Below, piece by piece: positions 23,420 to 35,779 of a stretch of 64,000 nucleotides of DNA (the stretch's first letter is position 1; every line of letters begins with the position of its first letter). A program made the position numbers and the translations under genes. Origin of the DNA: Ctenosaura bakeri (lineage: Eukaryota; Chordata; Lepidosauria; Squamata; Iguanidae); contig CAOLHI010001029.1 in NCBI GenBank assembly GCA_948474755.1, forward strand, positions 62,001 to 126,000. The letters are read 5' to 3'. A model generated the notes under the pieces. The model did no database searches. It saw only the letters and a program-made list of their open reading frames with translations, and was not told the DNA's origin.

Positions 23420-23637
23420 CTTTCACACTACACAGTTATAATGCTACCATTCCATTTTAACTGCCACAGCAACAGCTTATTAAATCATGGGATTTGGAAT
23501 TTAGGGAGGGGCATTTAGAATTCTTAGCCAAAGAACGCTATTGCCTCACCAAACTACAACACCCAAGCTGTAAGGAGCAGCTAGGGCATTTAAAGTGGAC
23601 TCATAGTACTGTAACTGTGCAGTGTGGAAAAGCCCTT
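23420..23637. mobile_element. Diverged palindromic MITE copy
   Basis: Starts cacactacacagttataatg and ends cagtgtggaaaagccc, with the internal phrases gggaggggcatttagaattc and agccaaagaac seen in the copies at 35053-35618 and 50194-50402. The arms are diverged, so this is an old member. Confidence 0.65.
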
Positions 23638-25096
23638 ACAGTCTAAGATGTTAAGATAAGGGAAGAAGTCAAGGATCCATTCCACAGAGGGGACATCCTG
23701 ACAATCCATAATATATTGTTGTGGAGATACACTGCAACATTGTTGCAATGCACATCTAATAAATCATCTGTGAAATACAGCCTTTGGGGTGAAATTATTC
23801 TCCATGAGTTGCAAAAGGTTATTTGGCTAACCTATAATTTCTATCAATCATTGATGAATAGCACGTACTTAACAGACTGCCTTTTCCTGTTTTAACTGAC
23901 AGCCTGGAGACTGATGAAGCAATTGTTTCTAATTGGAAAAGAATAACAGTACAAACAAGTGGATTTCATGTACTCTGCCCATCACCAGTGATGACGAAAA
24001 GGTACAATGCAAAGTTTTTAATGCAGGTGGAGTGCATCCCTTCCCACTCACCAGCATTAAAAACCAAATCCAACAAGTTCCTATATATTTTCCCCCCATA
24101 TAAGACAACAGATTCAGGTAGTAATAAATACAGCACTGTACTTCATACTACTTCCTGGCTTGGTTATATAGGGCAGCAGAAATACTTGCTTACAGCGCTG
24201 CAGCAAAAGCCTTACAGTGTCATCCAACAGATGTGGGACAAATCATGACAGTCATTTAGTTCAGGAATATCACAGAAGGACACAGGAACAGACATACAGA
24301 GGCTGTGATTTTTCACATGTTTAGTTGCAAAATGTGTAGTTGGAAAATGTGAGTCCTCAATTATGGGAGTGGATGGGATTTTAATATACAACTAGAGTGT
24401 GTTAAATCAACCTAATAAAATAGTCATTCAGTGCTTTAGATTCTTTTAACAAAAAAAGTCCTCATACCTTTGAACAGACAGGTTGAGACACAGGTATTAA
24501 TTGCTAGAACGCTGAAGTTTATCACCAGACTGTGCTATAGCTGGAATATAGGCAAGCCTAATTAGAACAGATTTTCTGATTCTTATTTCATCATTTCATG
24601 ATGCTGTCTGGGTGGTAGGGGTGGAAACTCCAAAATGCCAGGAAAATAATCTCAAACTAATAATCTTCTCCACTGCGTTGAATAGATATTTAGCTAAATA
24701 GAAACAACATGCATGTACTATTCCCTGGAGATACCCAGAACTCATTGGTTATGGTATGCTTTGGTTTTGAAGCAAGCTGTTCCCGGCAGTTTGTCAAAGC
24801 TTATTTATTATTTATTAATTTAGTTAAGCAAACAGCTTCTCCAGTGAGTGTTATTGATTTTTTTTAGTTTCTTGGTATGCCTCATAAACAACAGGATATT
24901 TTTTTCCCAAAGATCTATTTCTTATTGTGCTTGCCCTTTGCTGCCTCAAAAACTGATGTCAGGCAAGATGCGATCTTGGTAAAAACAATATAATGTAGAA
25001 GTGAGATTGTAAAGCAACTTCTGGGAGCACTAGCAAGTGCGAGGAAGGGTTTTTTCATATAACAATCTTAGGTATAAAACATCACTACAAAATATT
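23638..25096. other. Intergenic DNA, nothing recognised
   Basis: AT-rich DNA with short ORFs only. Confidence 0.5.
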
Positions 25097-25286
25097 TGTT
25101 GTTCTTGTGTGCCTTCAAGTCATTTCTGGCTTATGCCTAAGGCAACCCTAATCACGAGCTTTTATGGGGCTGACTGTGTGACACATCCAAGATCACCCAG
25201 TGGGTTTTTATGGTCGAATGGGAAATCGAACACAGGTCTCCAGGGTTGTAGCCCAGTGCTCAAACCACTGTACCACATTGGCTCTC
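25097..25286 (-). mobile_element. tRNA-derived SINE, antisense
   Basis: Minus-strand copy: agagccaatgtggtacagtg head, box B-like region and a tail with caagaacaacaa. Confidence 0.78.
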
Positions 25287-25716
25287 ACAAAATGTTACAA
25301 AAACATATTTGAAAAACATTTGTAGGAGCACTCATTGTAAGCTTCCTGTAACACAGGATCATGTGGGGTCTGTTTTCTTCTGAGCAGAATACCAAATGAT
25401 TATTTTATCTGTATATGATTTAATGAATTTCTGTACTGTTTTTCTACTAAGGTGTTAAAGGTGATATGTATGCATGTTTGTTACAAAATAGAAAATAATA
25501 AAGCAACAGACTTGCACCACATCTCCATGATCTCTTTGGGAGATGATGGTATATGTTTCCTCAACTGGGAGTTTGTTCTTTGCCTTCCCTTTGGGGCACA
25601 CAGCTTTTTAATTAGCACCTGAGAAGCTGGGTGAGAACAGGCCTCTTTGGGAGAATGATTTTGGGAGCTTATTGGCCTGCACTTCTTCTGTAGGATATGA
25701 ATTTCTGATCATGTAT

Positions 25717-25866
25717 TATTGTTGTTGTGTGCCTTCAGGTTGTTTCCAATTTATGGCAACTCTAAGGCAAACCGATCACAGGGTTTTCTTGGCAAGATTT
25801 GCTCAGAGAGAGTTTGTCTCTGCCTTCTTCTGACGCTGAGAGTGTAACTTACCACTACACCACACA
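25717..25866 (-). mobile_element. tRNA-derived SINE fragment, antisense
   Basis: Body and tail of the same SINE on the minus strand; most of the tRNA-like head is missing. Confidence 0.7.
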
Positions 25867-26187
25867 ATACCATTATGTATAACCTACCAAAATTAACACA
25901 TTTTGAGAAACTTTTAATATTGGTCAATGGCCATTAAATTGGTCCATGATGTTTACTTCTTCTTCAGACCTGATATTCCATGTGAAAATTCAGTCTTTAA
26001 GAATGTTAGAACTTAATCACCACTACAGCAATTCAGCACCAGGTTGCTCAGAGTAGTTATAAACACAAAACAATTCGCTCAGCAAGTTTGTAAATGGCAG
26101 TTTTCAAAATTAGGAGATAGTATAATTAATGAACTCTATTTATCAAAGGTTTGGAAAAGTAATTCTAGCTGGTGTTGCATGGAAATA

Positions 26188-26422
26188 CATTGGGCCCTTG
26201 GTATTCACTAGAGTTTGGTTTCAAGACCCCCGATGGATACCAAAATTTGTAGATGCTAAAGTCCCGTTATGCACAACAGTGTAATAAAGTGGCACCTCTT
26301 ATATAAGATGTTGAAATCAACATTTGCTTTGTGGATTTTTTTGGGGGGGGGTTGAATATTTTCAAGCTGTGATAGGTTGAATTCACAGATACAGAATACA
26401 TGGATATGGAGAACCAACTGTA
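26188..26422. mobile_element. Tigger-like MITE
   Basis: The left end (tgggcccttggtattcacta) and right end (tatggagaaccaactgta) match the termini of a Tigger/pogo-type family, with a second copy at 55775-56000. Internal phrases shared by both copies include cccccgatggataccaaaat-like and gaatattttcaagc. It is non-coding. Confidence 0.75.
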
Positions 26423-26438
26423 TATTTGCTCTTGTTCT
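26421..26438. repeat. L1 target-site duplication, left
   Basis: The 18-mer tatatttgctcttgttct is repeated exactly at 28092-28109 on the other side of the L1 fragment. Confidence 0.9.
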
Positions 26439-28091
26439 TTTTTAAAAAAATTTTTTATTCAAAATGCAAAATACCAAAAAGGAAAAAAAAATAGCAATAA
26501 CAGAAAACACACATCAAAGAGAAAAAAAGGTTGTTTAACTTGAGAGGTTTTCGTTGCAATTATATCTTCTTTATATGTTAATCTGATCTTTATCTTAAGT
26601 TAAATGTATTTCCTTTAGTTCCATAACAGCTCAATTATATTAACTTATTCAGATATTAACTTAAATCTCTTTTAAATATATCTATTTTAACTTAATCCAC
26701 AATTCATACTCAGATCTAATTTATAAAACTCGCTACTGCTAGATTTCCCCATCTGCGTCTTAAACAGATGATTAAGGGGTCCCAAGTTTTTCTGTAGGAA
26801 CCCATCAATGTTCCTCTTATCAAAACAGTCAATTTGTCCATTAAGGTCATGTCCAGAAGTTTGATTAACAAATCCTTCTCATTAGGGATATCAGATTGCT
26901 TCCAGCTTTTAGCATATACAATTCTAGCTGCAGTGGTCATATGAGATAATAACTTCCCATATTTCCCCCCCTATATTTTCATCCATCATACCCAACAGAT
27001 AAAATTCCATTTGTAACATTAAACTCAAAATTTTCTCTATCAACAAATGAATTATTTTCCAATATCTTTTAGCCTTGGAACAATTCCACTACATAGGGTA
27101 GAATGTTCCTTTTCTTCCTCACATTTCCAAAATTTGTTATCAGTAGTTCTGTACATTTTTACCAATCTATCAGGAGGTAGATACTATCTTAGATACATCT
27201 TAAACATTCTCTTTTAAATTTTGATTGGCAATGTATCTTAAACTCTTATTCCAGATCTTTTCCCATTTTCCATATTCAGTTGAGCGGCCTACATTAAATG
27301 CCCACTGGATCATGGATTTTTTTTAATGATTTCCTCCTCTATCTCCCATGTAAGAAGCAAGTTATATATTTTAGATGATTTTTGGTTTATCGTCAAATAA
27401 TATCTGATGAAATTCCATTCTTTCAGTTTGAAAACCATTCAGATTCTTCTCAACCTTCCCTTTCTCTTTTAGTTGCCTATAAAGTAGTCAATGACATTTT
27501 AGTCCATCTTCTCTAAGTTCATCCTGAGTTTTACAATCCACTCCATCTCCTTATATCTTTGTCAAATCTTTATATAATATCCATTTTCCATGTAATATAT
27601 TTTCTTTTTGATAAAGAGCTTCATGTGGTGAAAGCCATAATGGGATTCCAGAGTAGAATCTCACTCTGTATTTTTTCCCAAATCTTCAATAAACGTTTTC
27701 TTATATAATGATTATGAAAGTTACTGTGTAAATACTGTGTATTTATTAGAGCCAAGATAGACATGCCAACCAAATGCTAGTCTTTCACCCTCCAACTTCA
27801 ATAGTTTACTGTTGTCCAACTTAATCCAGTCCTTAAACCATTCTAGACAACAAGAATGGAAATACAGTTGTAAGTTCAGAAGTTCCAGACCTCTTCTTTC
27901 TTTTGCATTGCACATTATTTTATATTTACTTCTGTTTTTTTCCTTCTCAATGAAAATGAAGGATATCTTTTTGCCAAATATCAAACACGCTCTCATTAAC
28001 AATCACAGGAATTGTCTGAAACAAAAACAGAAGTTTTAGGAGGACTGACATTTTGACTGTAGAGGTTCTACCCAAAAGAGATAGGTTCAAT
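26439..28091 (-). mobile_element. 5'-truncated L1 LINE insertion, ORF2 C-terminal part
   Basis: A 1.65-kb antisense insertion bounded by a perfect 18-bp target duplication. The A-rich 3' end appears as a T-rich stretch at the left edge. Minus-strand translation gives L1 ORF2 C-terminal features: an ERRGLELLNLQLYFHS segment with a downstream FGWHVYL, and a TTAARIVYAKSWK segment. The frame is broken by many stops and shifts, so it is dead. It lacks the endonuclease and most of the reverse transcriptase. Confidence 0.85.
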
Positions 28092-28109
28092 TATATTTGC
28101 TCTTGTTCT

Positions 28110-31100
28110 GAAGAAACTAGAAGATATGAAGGTGTCATCTTGTTCACATTTAATATACCAGTCTAGTGGTACTACAACTTTCCATGAACAACTCTAGAAT
28201 TAGCAGGCAATTAGATTCTAGGAGAGATCAACTCAATATTTATTCCATATCGCTTATTTAAGGATTTTAGGAACAATACATTTGACACTTCACACAATTT
28301 AATTACTATTTCAAACAGGTACAAATCCAGCAGTTATTTCCTTTTGAGAGTAAAAATTAATTACATGTCTGCTGTCCTAAGAAAACAGTCAATAGCCTAC
28401 TGCAAACTCTGTTCTAAAGCAATTACATTAGTGTTGGATTATTGGTCACTCTCCAATATAGCAAACTCCATTTTCTTCCAGTCTCTCATTGGTTGTAAGG
28501 TTCAGCAAAAATCTTCAGATGGAGAGTATGAAGAGAAAGCCAGTGAAGACTGAAACCTCCTTTACAACATTTCACACTTCTACTCAAGTTCTTTGCAAAA
28601 AGCAGAAGCACTGGTGAATCATTCTCTGAAGTACCAATTCTGAAACAGATATAAAAGCAACTCAGACCTATCACATTGTTAAAAAGGTGTAGAAGAACAC
28701 AGACACATGGACATAGTAATATTGTGGGTCATTTTCAGCCTTTTGCACATTCGTTTGACAATGGAATTACTTGAAATTTACATGGCACTGAAATGAATAA
28801 CACTTGCCATTACATTAATGGAGACTGTTCTGTAATTTGTTCAGATCTCTGGGAGCTTAAAAAAGAATTGAAACAGAGGATTTTCTTATATGTGTTGAAA
28901 AGAGAAAACATCAAGCATTTCTTTCTGTTTTCATCTGTGCTTGCAATCCTCCAAAGCTATATTGTATTGATTGTTCTGTTTCAGAAATTTCAACTTTATT
29001 GTTTTTTAAAAAACATTTGTTAAGCTATAAAGCAGAACTGCAAAGCTTTGTCAATACCTAAGCCTACAACATGCCACTATAAAAGCATTACCTTTCTTTA
29101 CTTTTGGGTTACTGGGTTTTATTTGTTTCTTTTGTAAGTCAAAGGCATAGATTTTACAGAAACAATAAAAGCAGTAACTGGAATCTAGATTGTGAACAGA
29201 ATGTTGAAAAAGAAACAAGAAAAAATAGTCCTAGAGAGGGCCAAATAAGGGAGTTGGGGGCAAAAACACATTTAAAACATATTTTTAGGGAGAAGAGGCC
29301 GCTGAAAACATTGTTAATTATTCTTATCACAATGTAACACATGCATATCAGGTGCAAATGTTTTAATTGTGTTGTGCTATGCATAATTATTACATAAATG
29401 TTCACTTACTGAATTAATACATATAGAAGTGAGACCTAATTCTGCAATGATATTTGCCAACATTTCTAATGTGTATGGATATGTGCCCACACTTACTTTG
29501 CTCTATACAGCATCTTATCCACAATCCCATAGCACTGGAACTGCATTACTGCATGTCCATGCGGTTGGTCTTATGAACAATTTGTGGCCATTAACTTACA
29601 TACTGTGTACATTTATCTGAGTGTGATGAGGTTATCCCCACTGTTTTAACATCTTGTCTAAATTTTTAAGATTTTTATAAAGGAAAGAGTTCCTTCACCT
29701 GCATATCCATGAACTCCTAGATATCATCTCTTGGCAGCAATGGCTTTTGACAACATACATAAGAAGATTAATGGACAGATATCATGGATTGCATCCAGAC
29801 TTAATAATACTAATCTGAAATCAACAAGACTTAAGCATGATTAAATCCAGATCCAACTCCATACATTTTTAGCAGGAATATAAGAAAACTATCAAGATAA
29901 CATTTCTTTCTCTTTGGTTTCTCCATCTTGGACATTAAGCAATCAGTACACAAATGGTTAATGAAATCTGTGCATTTTTACAGTTATCTGTAATTTAATA
30001 TAGAAAATCAATGCATAGATATATGAAGCTAGACAGGTTTCTGCTGTCCACTGCCCTTCGAATGTGTTAGACTACAGCTCCCATCATCTCTTGCTACCAG
30101 CAACCAAGATGGCTTGAGGTGATGGGAACTGCAAAAGAATCAAAATGGAAGGAAAATGTGTATTTTCCGCAACAGCATCTAAGACAAAGTAAGCTGTCTT
30201 CATTGATGCATATGCTTAAAAGGAGATGTAAACTCCAGAAAACAAATAGCTTGGCAATAATGAAATGTCACATAACATGCAATTTCAGCTATAATATAGG
30301 TTCCAAAAACTATTTTTGAGGCACCAAAATTATTTTCTTTCCAGGAAATTATTCCCCCCCCCAGTTCTTTTCTTCCTTATTCTAAATGTCTTTAGACTCA
30401 GTTCATTTCTATACATGAAAGGACTTAATCTAATCAAAATTTGTTAACTTCAATAGTTTAGCATATTAAGTATACCTGAAAAACCAAAGCACAAAAAAGT
30501 TAAATTCAGATGTGTAATATTTCCTCAGATTTACTGGTGCCATCTACTGGTTCTTTAAAAGGTTTACTTTTGATACTTTGAATGTAGAAAAATTAAAAGC
30601 AACATCAAAATAACACCTTGTTTTACCATAAAACTGAGACTAGTAAAGGTAATGAGACATACTTTCATACATTTATTATCATCATCATAATAACTAAGCC
30701 CTGTTTTATGAGTAAATCCAAATAATACAGAATTAAAAAGACATAGATGAATCCAGCCCACCTTGATGCTACCTTTCTGTGGTGGTGGGATTATGTGCTC
30801 CTGTGAGGTAAGAAGCAATGATGCTGGTAACACTGCTGCTGGTAGGGTGTCCCACTTCAGACATGAATTTTGCTGAAGAGCCTAAATGTGCCAAACAGCT
30901 CCTGGTTGGCAGCAGTAGTAATGGAGTGGTAACACTGATAGAGGATCTCTGAGATGTAATGGCAGTGGCACCATATTTAACTCTAAAGGAGCTAGTATTG
31001 CTCACATGAAGGCAATGGTAAATGACTCATGAAGTCTTTTACCTTGAAAACTCTGTGATGAGACAATCCAATATGAAACAAGAGAGTGCTGGAAGATGAC

Positions 31101-31369
31101 ACTCTGAGGCCAGCTACAGGGGAACAGCAGAGGACGAGTAGCACTGTGTCTAACAACACAACTGTACTCAAGTTGAAAGGACATTCAGCTGCTGATATGC
31201 TCGGAGGTCAAAGAAAAGTCTGATGCTGCACATCTTATATATAGTGGGCCTGCCATATACGCGACGGATTGGTTCCAGGAGTTCTTGCACTAAAAATTGT
31301 GTGTTCTCAAGTCCCTATAAAAATGGTGCAGGGCAGCAGAGGTGGCTACAAGCCGTAGCCTCAGTAGAG
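28110..31369. other. Intergenic DNA
   Basis: No gene recognised. A short repeat-like stretch (actacagctcccatcatctc) lies near 30070. The sequence at 31236-31290 resembles a mariner-type end but is too diverged to call. Confidence 0.45.
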
Positions 31370-31670
31370 GTGCACCAGACACCATGCTGTGTCTTTGCTG
31401 ACCCTTTTGGCCAGCCTGGGATTGTTGATAGTGGCATTGCCAACCTAGGCCAACCTAGGGTGGCAAGGAGTTTCCATAGGGACATGATAGCAGTGTGTGT
31501 GGATCCTGCTCTTTTGTTCACAAATGAGGGAGCAGGATCCACACCTCCCTCCACTGTCATGTCCTTGCCAAAGCCACTCACCAGCCTGTGGTTGCTGGCA
31601 CTGACACCATCAGTAATCCCAAGCCAGCCATGGTGGGGAGGAGGAGGATGATCCTTCTTGCTCATTTGCA
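31370..31670. mobile_element. Imperfect long palindrome (foldback element)
   Basis: Centred near 31520, with a perfect 15-bp inner stem (gtgtggatcctgctc at 31497-31511, its complement at 31530-31544). Weaker pairing continues outwards (gacatgatagcagt with actgtcatgtc, and gccagcctgggattg with its counterpart near 31590). The overlapping sense and antisense ORFs are a consequence of this symmetry. Confidence 0.5.
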
Positions 31671-31774
31671 AATGAGAGAGAGGATCAGCACAATCCTATC
31701 CTCTGAGGCAGCAGAAAATAGGCCTGTCCCCTCCTCTCTGAAAAATAATTTGAGGATGAACCCACAGTGTTAGA

Positions 31775-32245
31775 AGGCAAGGGTGTCAAAGCACTTGGGA
31801 GAAATAAATCAACAGTATGGCATACCAACCAGGTGTTTCGAGCCGTGAAGACAGAATTCATTCAAATTCTAACAAAAATCTACCAACAAACATGGGCAAC
31901 AAAATGGCCCACAGATTGGAAATGTTCAATATAGATTCCAATTCACAAGACAGGGGATTTCAGACTATTGGACTTATCTTGCATACAGGGAAAGTCATAC
32001 TTAGCATTTTGCAAGAAAGGTCATGTATAGAGTGAGAAATGCCAGATGTTTGAACTGAGTTCAGAGAAGGAAAAGACACTAGGATCATATTGCAGACATA
32101 CTCTGGATAATGGAATCCACCAAATAATTTCAGAAGAAAATAAAATTGTGCTTTGTAGATTACAGCAAGTCTTGAGTAGATTGTGACCCATTATGGTTTA
32201 CTTTAAAAAAAATGGGAGTGCCAGGATATCCTGAAGTGGTTAGGG
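31775..32245 (+). mobile_element. LINE reverse transcriptase fragment (same family as 45225)
   Basis: Plus-strand sequence is closely similar to 45480-45930: the phrase gcacttgggagaaataaatc is shared exactly, followed by matching reverse transcriptase N-terminal segments. Many stops and indels make it a fossil. Confidence 0.7.
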
Positions 32246-33784
32246 AAGGGCTGTGGCACTGTATCCTGTTACCTCAGAGCCAAACATCTTCTGGTTTGTA
32301 ATTATAAGCTGAAGTGCCTCTTTCCATCAAATATCAAAGCACTTTACTGTAACTAATGAAGACTTGTAAGGGTGTTAAATACAAACATATTTCATAAAGG
32401 CAGCAAGTGGCAGCCGTGGGATTTGCCTAAGGCTATACAGTGAATCTGTTGCAGAACTGGGAAAGTAACCTATTTATTTAGGTTATTTTCACCTTGCCTA
32501 CAGCTGTAGCCCTTGAATTGGCTTACAATGGATAAAAAAATTAAAATCTCAATTAGAACAGAAGGCAACAAAATACAACAGTAGATCAAATGCACCCCTT
32601 AAAAACAGAGGACAAAATCTTGGATGTATTTGGTAGAACAAAAAAGGGAGGTTTGGACTGTGGTTTTCTGAAAGTGTAAACTTACCAGATGTTCTGCAAG
32701 TCTTCTTAAGCTATCTGATGTGGAGGAGTGGCAGTCTTTCCCCATGTGCCAGGTCTGGAACCATAATCATAACTGGCTACAATTGTTTGTTTCTTTTCTG
32801 GAAACTATCCATGGAACAGCTGATTATTTGCAAACTGGCATTGGTCCAGGTGCCACTACTTTCAGTAGGGCTGCTCTAGAGGGCACTCCTGAGCTACATC
32901 AGAAGTAGGGTGTTGCCAAATAATTCTATTGGGGATGGAAGATGCTCCGAGGAAGCCTCTTTCTCTTCTTCCCATCCGCCATAACTTACTTGCCAGGGGA
33001 CATTTCTAGAGGCACCTCAGATTATGATCTCAGGGATTCAGTTGGAACATATGGGAACAGGGATCTTCAGAGACTGAGATTCCAAGCCAAGAAGGGCTTT
33101 AATAGTAAAAAACAGCACATTAAATTGTGCCATGAACATATAGGAAGGTCAAAGCTAGATTGCCAGAAATCCTAGAAAGGCAAGCAGTTTGTTATATATT
33201 TAGCAGACCTTGACTGGTTAAGCAACGTTATGCATTCAAAAATCCAGCTGCAGCCAAATAAGTCTTGAGTTCAAATCACCAAATAGTCACAAATTCATCA
33301 GATGGATTCACTCTAATACTAGTCTTAGGTGATATATCTGTACATTTTATTTGGATATCAGGTACTCTTCCTCAATCCTTGTAAACCATGCCTTTAATTA
33401 ACTGCCTGATCTGGTTGCCAGTGAATTCTCCAAATTTCAAGCTTTATATGAAGCACACATTGAGATACAAATCTGACAGCTGTCAGCATGATAGTGAGCA
33501 GTGTTATAAAGATGAATAAAATTGCAATAGACCAAAGGTGAATAAATGAGCCGAGCTCATTTTGATGGTGTAGGAAATAGATCAAATAACTTTTAAAGCA
33601 AGTATAAAGAAATATATTACTTCAGTTTACGTTCTGGGCACAACTTCCCCACTTCTGGTTTACTGGGACCTCCCCAAAGCTTAGCTGATGCATATTTACT
33701 CAGAAGTGTGTCCCAATGACTTCAGTGGCAATGAATCTCCCTTGAAAATCTAAATAAAACTGCACATTCATGGGTACTGATCTA
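32246..33784. other. Intergenic DNA
   Basis: No gene recognised. Parts around 32460-32580 and 33000-33130 have the feel of old LINE 3' remnants, but I cannot place them firmly. Confidence 0.4.
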
Positions 33785-33850
33785 TAGTGCTATGATTCCA
33801 CTTAACTGCTATGGAGGTATCCTATGAAATCTTGGGATTTTCAGCTCTGT

Positions 33851-33996
33851 TGTTTCTGACTTAAGGTGATCATATTGTGAGACTTTCTGAGGCTGTGACA
33901 CAAGGTCACCCAGTGGTTTTCCACGGCTAAACAGGGAATGAACCCTGGTCTCCAGAGCCGTAGTCCAACGTTCAAACAACCACATCACATTGGTTT
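33851..33996 (-). mobile_element. tRNA-derived SINE fragment, antisense
   Basis: Head-side part: aaggtcacccagtggttttc, box B-like region and the caacgttcaaac counterpart of box A. Confidence 0.65.
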
Positions 33997-34009
33997 TCTT
34001 TTCAGGTTT

Positions 34010-34123
34010 ATTGCCGTTGTGTACCTTCAAGTCAGTTCTGACTTATGGCAACCCTAAGGCCAATCTATCATAGGGTTTTCTGTGGCTGACAGTGTGTGAT
34101 GCATCCAAGGTCACCCAGTGGGA
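34010..34123 (-). mobile_element. tRNA-derived SINE fragment, antisense
   Basis: Tail-side part: gttgtgtaccttcaagtcag followed by ttatggcaaccctaagg, running to ggtcacccagtggg. Confidence 0.65.
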
Positions 34124-34303
34124 TTCCTTAGGGAAGCATATTTAAAATTGTCGGGCAGAAAGTGTTATTGCTTCTCCAAACGACAGTTCCTAGGATTCCA
34201 TAGGATGCAGCCATGGCAGTTAAAGTGGAGTCATAGCATTATAATTGTATACTTTAGGTGGGCCCTTTGAGTCAGGGTGAGGAGGGACACAAACGTTTAA
34301 GCT

Positions 34304-34455
34304 TATGTTGTACGCCTTCATTTCTGAAGTATTGTGACCCTAAGGTGATCCTAATGGGGTTTTCCTGGCAAGATTTATTCAGAACAGGCTTATCGTTACC
34401 TTTCTCTGAGGCTAAGAGAGTGTAACTGAGTCAAAGTCACCCACTGGGTTTCCCA
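34304..34455 (-). mobile_element. tRNA-derived SINE fragment, antisense
   Basis: Tail and body (gttgtacgccttcatttctg, then ggcaagatttattcag) ending at caaagtcacccactgggttt. Confidence 0.65.
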
Positions 34456-35045
34456 GAATCCTCTAACATTTTTGAAATTTGTTTGTTAACAGAGTGTATT
34501 TTCATAGCCCCACTACCTATGACATATCTTTTATAATCTAAAATGTTTAAAATGTGGGTTTGCATTTGTTTTAGTCAGCATAAATATATACATATACATA
34601 AATATATACATTTGAAACATCTAACTACTAAAAATTCAACTCTATTTCTGAAGAGATTCACCTGAACCTTTAAAGAAAACGTTAATTCATGAATGCCATA
34701 TATATATATATATATTTGAGATAAAACTCAAAGCTCTTTTCTTTGATTCCTACTACATGGTAACATTAACCTGTTTCTTTTTCCGTTTTTTTCCCTTTGC
34801 AGTCAGATTCTGAGAGACATTAATCTAACCACAGCCCACGGGGTATGTAACTGATAGCGAAAACTGAGTTTCTTCTTATGCTTAAACACACATTGGACAA
34901 ATGCTCCTTCCTCTTTATCTTGCCTCCACACAACTCATTTTTTAATTCCCTCTTTCCCTGGACTCTTTCAACCAAATCTACATACACAACAGAATGAGGA
35001 TAAGAGGGCACTAAAGTGTTCTGCATGTATCCGGTTGCAGGTGAA
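34456..35045. other. Intergenic DNA with (TA)n tract
   Basis: A (TA)n run lies at about 34699-34715. Otherwise AT-rich DNA with nothing recognised. Confidence 0.5.
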
Positions 35046-35052
35046 GAATACA

Positions 35053-35618
35053 ATGGCTATTTCCGCACTAGCCTGTTACAGTGTGATTATTCCAGTTTTA
35101 ATATCCTATGGAATCCTCAGGTTTGCAGTATGAGGCCCGTCCCTAAACTGCAAACCCCAGGATCCATAGGATATTGAAAGTGGAATAATTGCACTATGGC
35201 CATTTCTGCACTACAGTGTTAAAGTGTTGCTATTCCACTTTCAACGCGCTGTGGAATTCTGGGGTTTGTAGTTTACTGAGATCAAAGAGCTCTTTGGCTG
35301 AGAACTTGAAGTGCCCTTCCCTAAACTACAAGCCCCAGAATTCCATAGCAGGTTGATAGTGGAATAGCAGCACTTTTAACACTGGGCCTTTCCACACTAC
35401 ACTGTTATAGTGCTATTATTCCACTTTCAACCTCCTGTGGAATTCTGGAGTTTGTAGTTTCCTGGGGCCAAAGAGCTCTCTGCCTGAGGATTCTAAAGGC
35501 TCCTCCCTAAACTGCAAACCCCAGGATTCCATAGGATGTCAAAAGTGGAATAATAGCACTATAACAGTGTAGTGCAGAAAGGCCCACTGTAGTGCAGAGG
35601 CTAGTGCGGAAATGGCCA
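35053..35618. mobile_element. Cluster of palindromic MITEs, nested
   Basis: At least three palindromic units. The outer ends ggctatttccgcactag and ctagtgcggaaatggcc are inverted partners. Inside are further starts at about 35203 (ggccatttctgcactac) and 35384 (ggcctttccacactac), each with the shared core (tggaattctggggtttgtag and its complement). Elements have inserted into or beside one another just upstream of the FZD6 CpG island. Confidence 0.8.
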
Positions 35619-35779
35619 ATTTCTAAATGCTCGCCCACTAGAAACAAACACCCTCTTTGTAAGCACAAAGCAGGAAAGAACATTTGGCCTCGTCGTCCTC
35701 TTCCAGAGCTACCTTTCTACTCGCAGTGAACAATTATTCTTGTTTTTAGTTGAGGCAGAAGAATATTTTTTAAGAAATG

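Larger units (their letters stand above)
33785..34260. mobile_element. Palindromic MITE split by SINE insertions
   Basis: The left half (agtgctatgattccacttaa) and right half (ccataggatgcagccatggc, then ttaaagtggagtcatagc) are inverted partners of the palindromic family. They are separated by two antisense SINE fragments (33851-33996 and 34010-34123), so the SINEs landed in the MITE. Confidence 0.6.

Noticed and set aside
31223..31671. Sense and antisense ORFs of 142 and 118 codons
   Set aside because: They lie over an imperfect palindrome and mirror one another; no domain is seen.
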